Part shown: in pieces, positions 13,880-15,393 of the stretch | How positions within the stretch are numbered: the first letter of the stretch is position 1 | Layout of the letters: each line of letters starts with the position of its first letter | Assembly: GCA_020638595.1 (NCBI GenBank) | Contig: JACKIG010000003.1 | Span: forward strand, 1-15,393 | Source: Rhodospirillaceae bacterium | GTDB lineage: Bacteria; Pseudomonadota; Alphaproteobacteria; DSM-16000; Inquilinaceae | Reading direction: 5' to 3' | Length of the DNA: 15,393 nucleotides | The notes under the pieces: generated by a model | The model's input: the letters and a program-made list of their open reading frames with translations, nothing else | What the model was told of the DNA's origin: nothing | The model's database searches: none | Position numbers and translations under genes: made by a program

Positions 13880-14590
13880 ATGAACCAGGACCAACTCGTC
13901 GCCACCCTGAAGCGGGTGTCCACCGCGACCCTTACCATGCAGTTGCTGAAGCGCGGCATTCGGCAGGTCTGGATGTTCGGCCCGAAACCGCTCTCGGACG
14001 GCCAGGAGCGCATTGCCGGCCCGGCCTTCACGCTGCGCTTCATCCCCGGCCGCGAGGATCTGTCGGGGCCGGAGATCCTGAAGCGCACCGACCTGGCCCA
14101 GCGCCGCGCCATCGAGGAATGCCCGCCCGGCCACATCCTGGTGGTGGATTGCCTGGGTCTCGCCGACGGTGCGGCCATCGGCGACATCCTGGCGACGCGG
14201 ATGCAGGTGCGCGGCGTCGCCGGCATGGTCAGCGACGCCTGCGTGCGCGATGCCGACGGCGTCAAGGCCAGCGGCCTGCCGGTCTGGTGCCCGGGCGCGG
14301 CCGCGCCGGCCAGCGTCGCCAGCCTCTCGGACGGCGATCTGAACGTGCCCATCGGCTGCGGCGGCGTCGCCGTCATTCCCGGCGACTGGGTGGTCTGCGA
14401 CAATGACGGCGTCGTGGTCATCCCCCAGGCGCTGGTGCAGGAGGTGGCCGAAGGCGGGCTGGAGCAGGAATTGCACGAACAGTTCATCCTGCAACAGGTC
14501 AAGGACGGCGCCAAAATCCCCGGCACCTATCCGCCGAACGCGGACAATCTGGCCAAATACCAGGAGTGGAAGGCAAAGACCGGCGGCTGA
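13880..14590 (+). CDS. RraA-like / HMG-CHA aldolase family protein
   Basis: A 236-residue cytoplasmic protein of the RraA/dimethylmenaquinone-methyltransferase-like fold. This fold includes the ribonuclease E inhibitor RraA and class II pyruvate aldolases such as 4-hydroxy-4-methyl-2-oxoglutarate/4-carboxy-4-hydroxy-2-oxoadipate aldolase, which also decarboxylate oxaloacetate. The aldolase-type signature is kept: Gly101-Asp102 in AAIGDILATRM, about 20 residues, then CVRDAD (121-126) with Arg123 and Asp124, the pyruvate- and metal-binding pair. True RraA regulators are about 160 residues; this one is longer, with an extra C-terminal helix and tail (about 185-236). With the catabolic context, I favour an enzyme over an RNase regulator, but the substrate is unknown. 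AGAGGAAA (13866-13873) precedes the ATG at 13880. The frame is open far upstream, antisense to the dehydrogenase gene; that part is not coding. Confidence 0.85.
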   Translation: MNQDQLVATLKRVSTATLTMQLLKRGIRQVWMFGPKPLSDGQERIAGPAFTLRFIPGREDLSGPEILKRTDLAQRRAIEECPPGHILVVDCLGLADGAAIGDILATRMQVRGVAGMVSDACVRDADGVKASGLPVWCPGAAAPASVASLSDGDLNVPIGCGGVAVIPGDWVVCDNDGVVVIPQALVQEVAEGGLEQELHEQFILQQVKDGAKIPGTYPPNADNLAKYQEWKAKTGG

Positions 14591-14652
14591 CGGCCGCCCG
14601 TCCTTACCGCCCCCGCCGTCCCTCTTCGCGCAACCCATCAGGAGCCGCCCCG

Positions 14653-15393
14653 ATGGCGCTACCGGCCTCGCTGCACTCCCGCCTCCGCCTGCCGCTGATC
14701 GCGGCGCCGATGTTCCTGGTCTCCGGCCCGGATCTGGTCATTGCCGCTTGCCGGGCCGGCGTCATCGGCTCCTTCCCGACCATCAACTGCCGCACGGTCG
14801 CGGAACTGGCCGAATGGCTGGTGCGCATCGACGCCGAACTGGGGCCGGAGCATGCGCCGGTGGCGCCGAACCTGGTGGTGCACCGTTCCAACAGCCGCCT
14901 CGCCGACGATCTGGCGCTGATCTGCAAACACAAGCCGGCGCTGGTGATCGCCAGCGTCGGCTCGCCCGCGCCGATCATCGACGCGATCCACGGCTATGGC
15001 GGGCTGGTATTCGCCGACATTGCCAGCATGCGCCATGCGGAGAAGGCGATTGCGGCCGGGGCCGACGGCCTGATCCTGCTGACCGCCGGCGCCGGCGGCC
15101 AGACCGGCTGGGCCAACCCGTTCGCCTTCGTGCGCGGCGTGCGCCGCCTGTTCGACGGGCCGGTGGTGCTGGCAGGCGGCGTCGGCGACGGCCAGGCCCT
15201 GCTGGCGGCCGAGGCGCTGGGCTGCGACCTCGCCTATATGGGCACCCGCTTCATCGCCACGGCCGAGAGCATGGCCAAGGACGCCTACAAGCAGATGCTG
15301 GTCGCCTCCGGCCTGGACGACATCAAGCTGACGCGGGCGATGACCGGGTTGGAGACCAACATGCTGATCCCCTCGCTGCTCGCCGCCGGCCTC
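14653..15393 (+). CDS. Nitronate monooxygenase-like flavoprotein (2-nitropropane dioxygenase family), cut by the window edge
   Basis: The first 247 codons of an open frame that reaches the right edge without a stop. The start is IAAPMFLVSGPDLVIAACRA (16-35), typical of the FMN-binding TIM barrel of nitronate monooxygenases. Further family pieces are GADGLILLTAGAGGQTGW (136-153), VVLAGGVGDGQAL (171-183) for FMN phosphate binding, and DLAYMGTRFIAT (192-203). Members usually have 310-370 residues, so roughly 70-120 are missing. The loop that normally reads GGHxG, with the catalytic His, reads GGQTG (149-152, Gln150), so nitronate oxidation is doubtful. It may instead be another NAD(P)H- or FMN-dependent oxidoreductase of the family. 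AGGAG (14640-14644) lies 8 nt before the ATG at 14653. It begins 62 bp after the RraA-like gene on the same strand and is probably co-transcribed with it. Confidence 0.85.
   Translation, partial: MALPASLHSRLRLPLIAAPMFLVSGPDLVIAACRAGVIGSFPTINCRTVAELAEWLVRIDAELGPEHAPVAPNLVVHRSNSRLADDLALICKHKPALVIASVGSPAPIIDAIHGYGGLVFADIASMRHAEKAIAAGADGLILLTAGAGGQTGWANPFAFVRGVRRLFDGPVVLAGGVGDGQALLAAEALGCDLAYMGTRFIATAESMAKDAYKQMLVASGLDDIKLTRAMTGLETNMLIPSLLAAGL

Overview
The window looks like a GC-rich chromosomal segment of an alphaproteobacterium. This is inferred from the strong GC bias at third codon positions, the gene families present (TRAP transporter, acyl-CoA dehydrogenases, benzoyl-CoA-dihydrodiol lyase, FAD-linked hydroxyacid dehydrogenase) and a FixK/Fnr-like operator; no rRNA or other phylogenetic marker is present to fix the taxon. 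I count 14 protein-coding genes, the last cut by the right edge. I see no RNA genes, insertion sequences, CRISPR arrays, prophage or defence genes.

Layout. (1) 1-261 holds no gene I can support, but carries a 17-bp tandem repeat and a GC hairpin. (2) 262-3762, minus strand, is a three-gene operon read right to left: a D-2-hydroxyglutarate-dehydrogenase-like FAD enzyme, an MFS transporter whose GTG start overlaps the previous stop, and a short-chain dehydrogenase. It looks like uptake and oxidation of a hydroxy acid. (3) 3970-4386, plus strand, is a MAPEG membrane protein, separated by a shared bidirectional terminator from the convergent tandem universal stress protein (4481-5344). The stress gene has a well-placed candidate FixK/Fnr box, so it may be induced by oxygen limitation. 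(4) 5555-7210, plus strand, is boxC, the ring-cleaving lyase of aerobic benzoyl-CoA degradation, without boxA or boxB beside it. (5) 7299-13801, minus strand, is a long co-oriented run: acyl-CoA dehydrogenase, TRAP binding protein (dctP), small permease (dctQ), large permease (dctM), second acyl-CoA dehydrogenase and yaiI (DUF188). Internal hairpins suggest that the run is divided into several expression levels. A pair of palindromes precedes dctP. (6) 13880 to the end, plus strand, diverges from the run: an RraA/HMG-aldolase-like protein and a nitronate monooxygenase-like flavoprotein.

How the genes may work together. The TRAP binding protein belongs to the mannitol/chloroaromatic/2-oxo-acid type, so the right half may import an organic acid whose CoA thioester is then oxidised by one or both acyl-CoA dehydrogenases, with the RraA-like protein as a possible aldolase or decarboxylase. 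No CoA ligase, CoA transferase or transcription regulator is in the window, so the substrate stays unknown. The clearest unexplained signals are regulatory: the paired GCGTCNGACGC palindromes before dctP, the perfect hairpin that ends next to the start codon of the 8998-7802 dehydrogenase, and the FixK/Fnr-like promoter of the stress protein.
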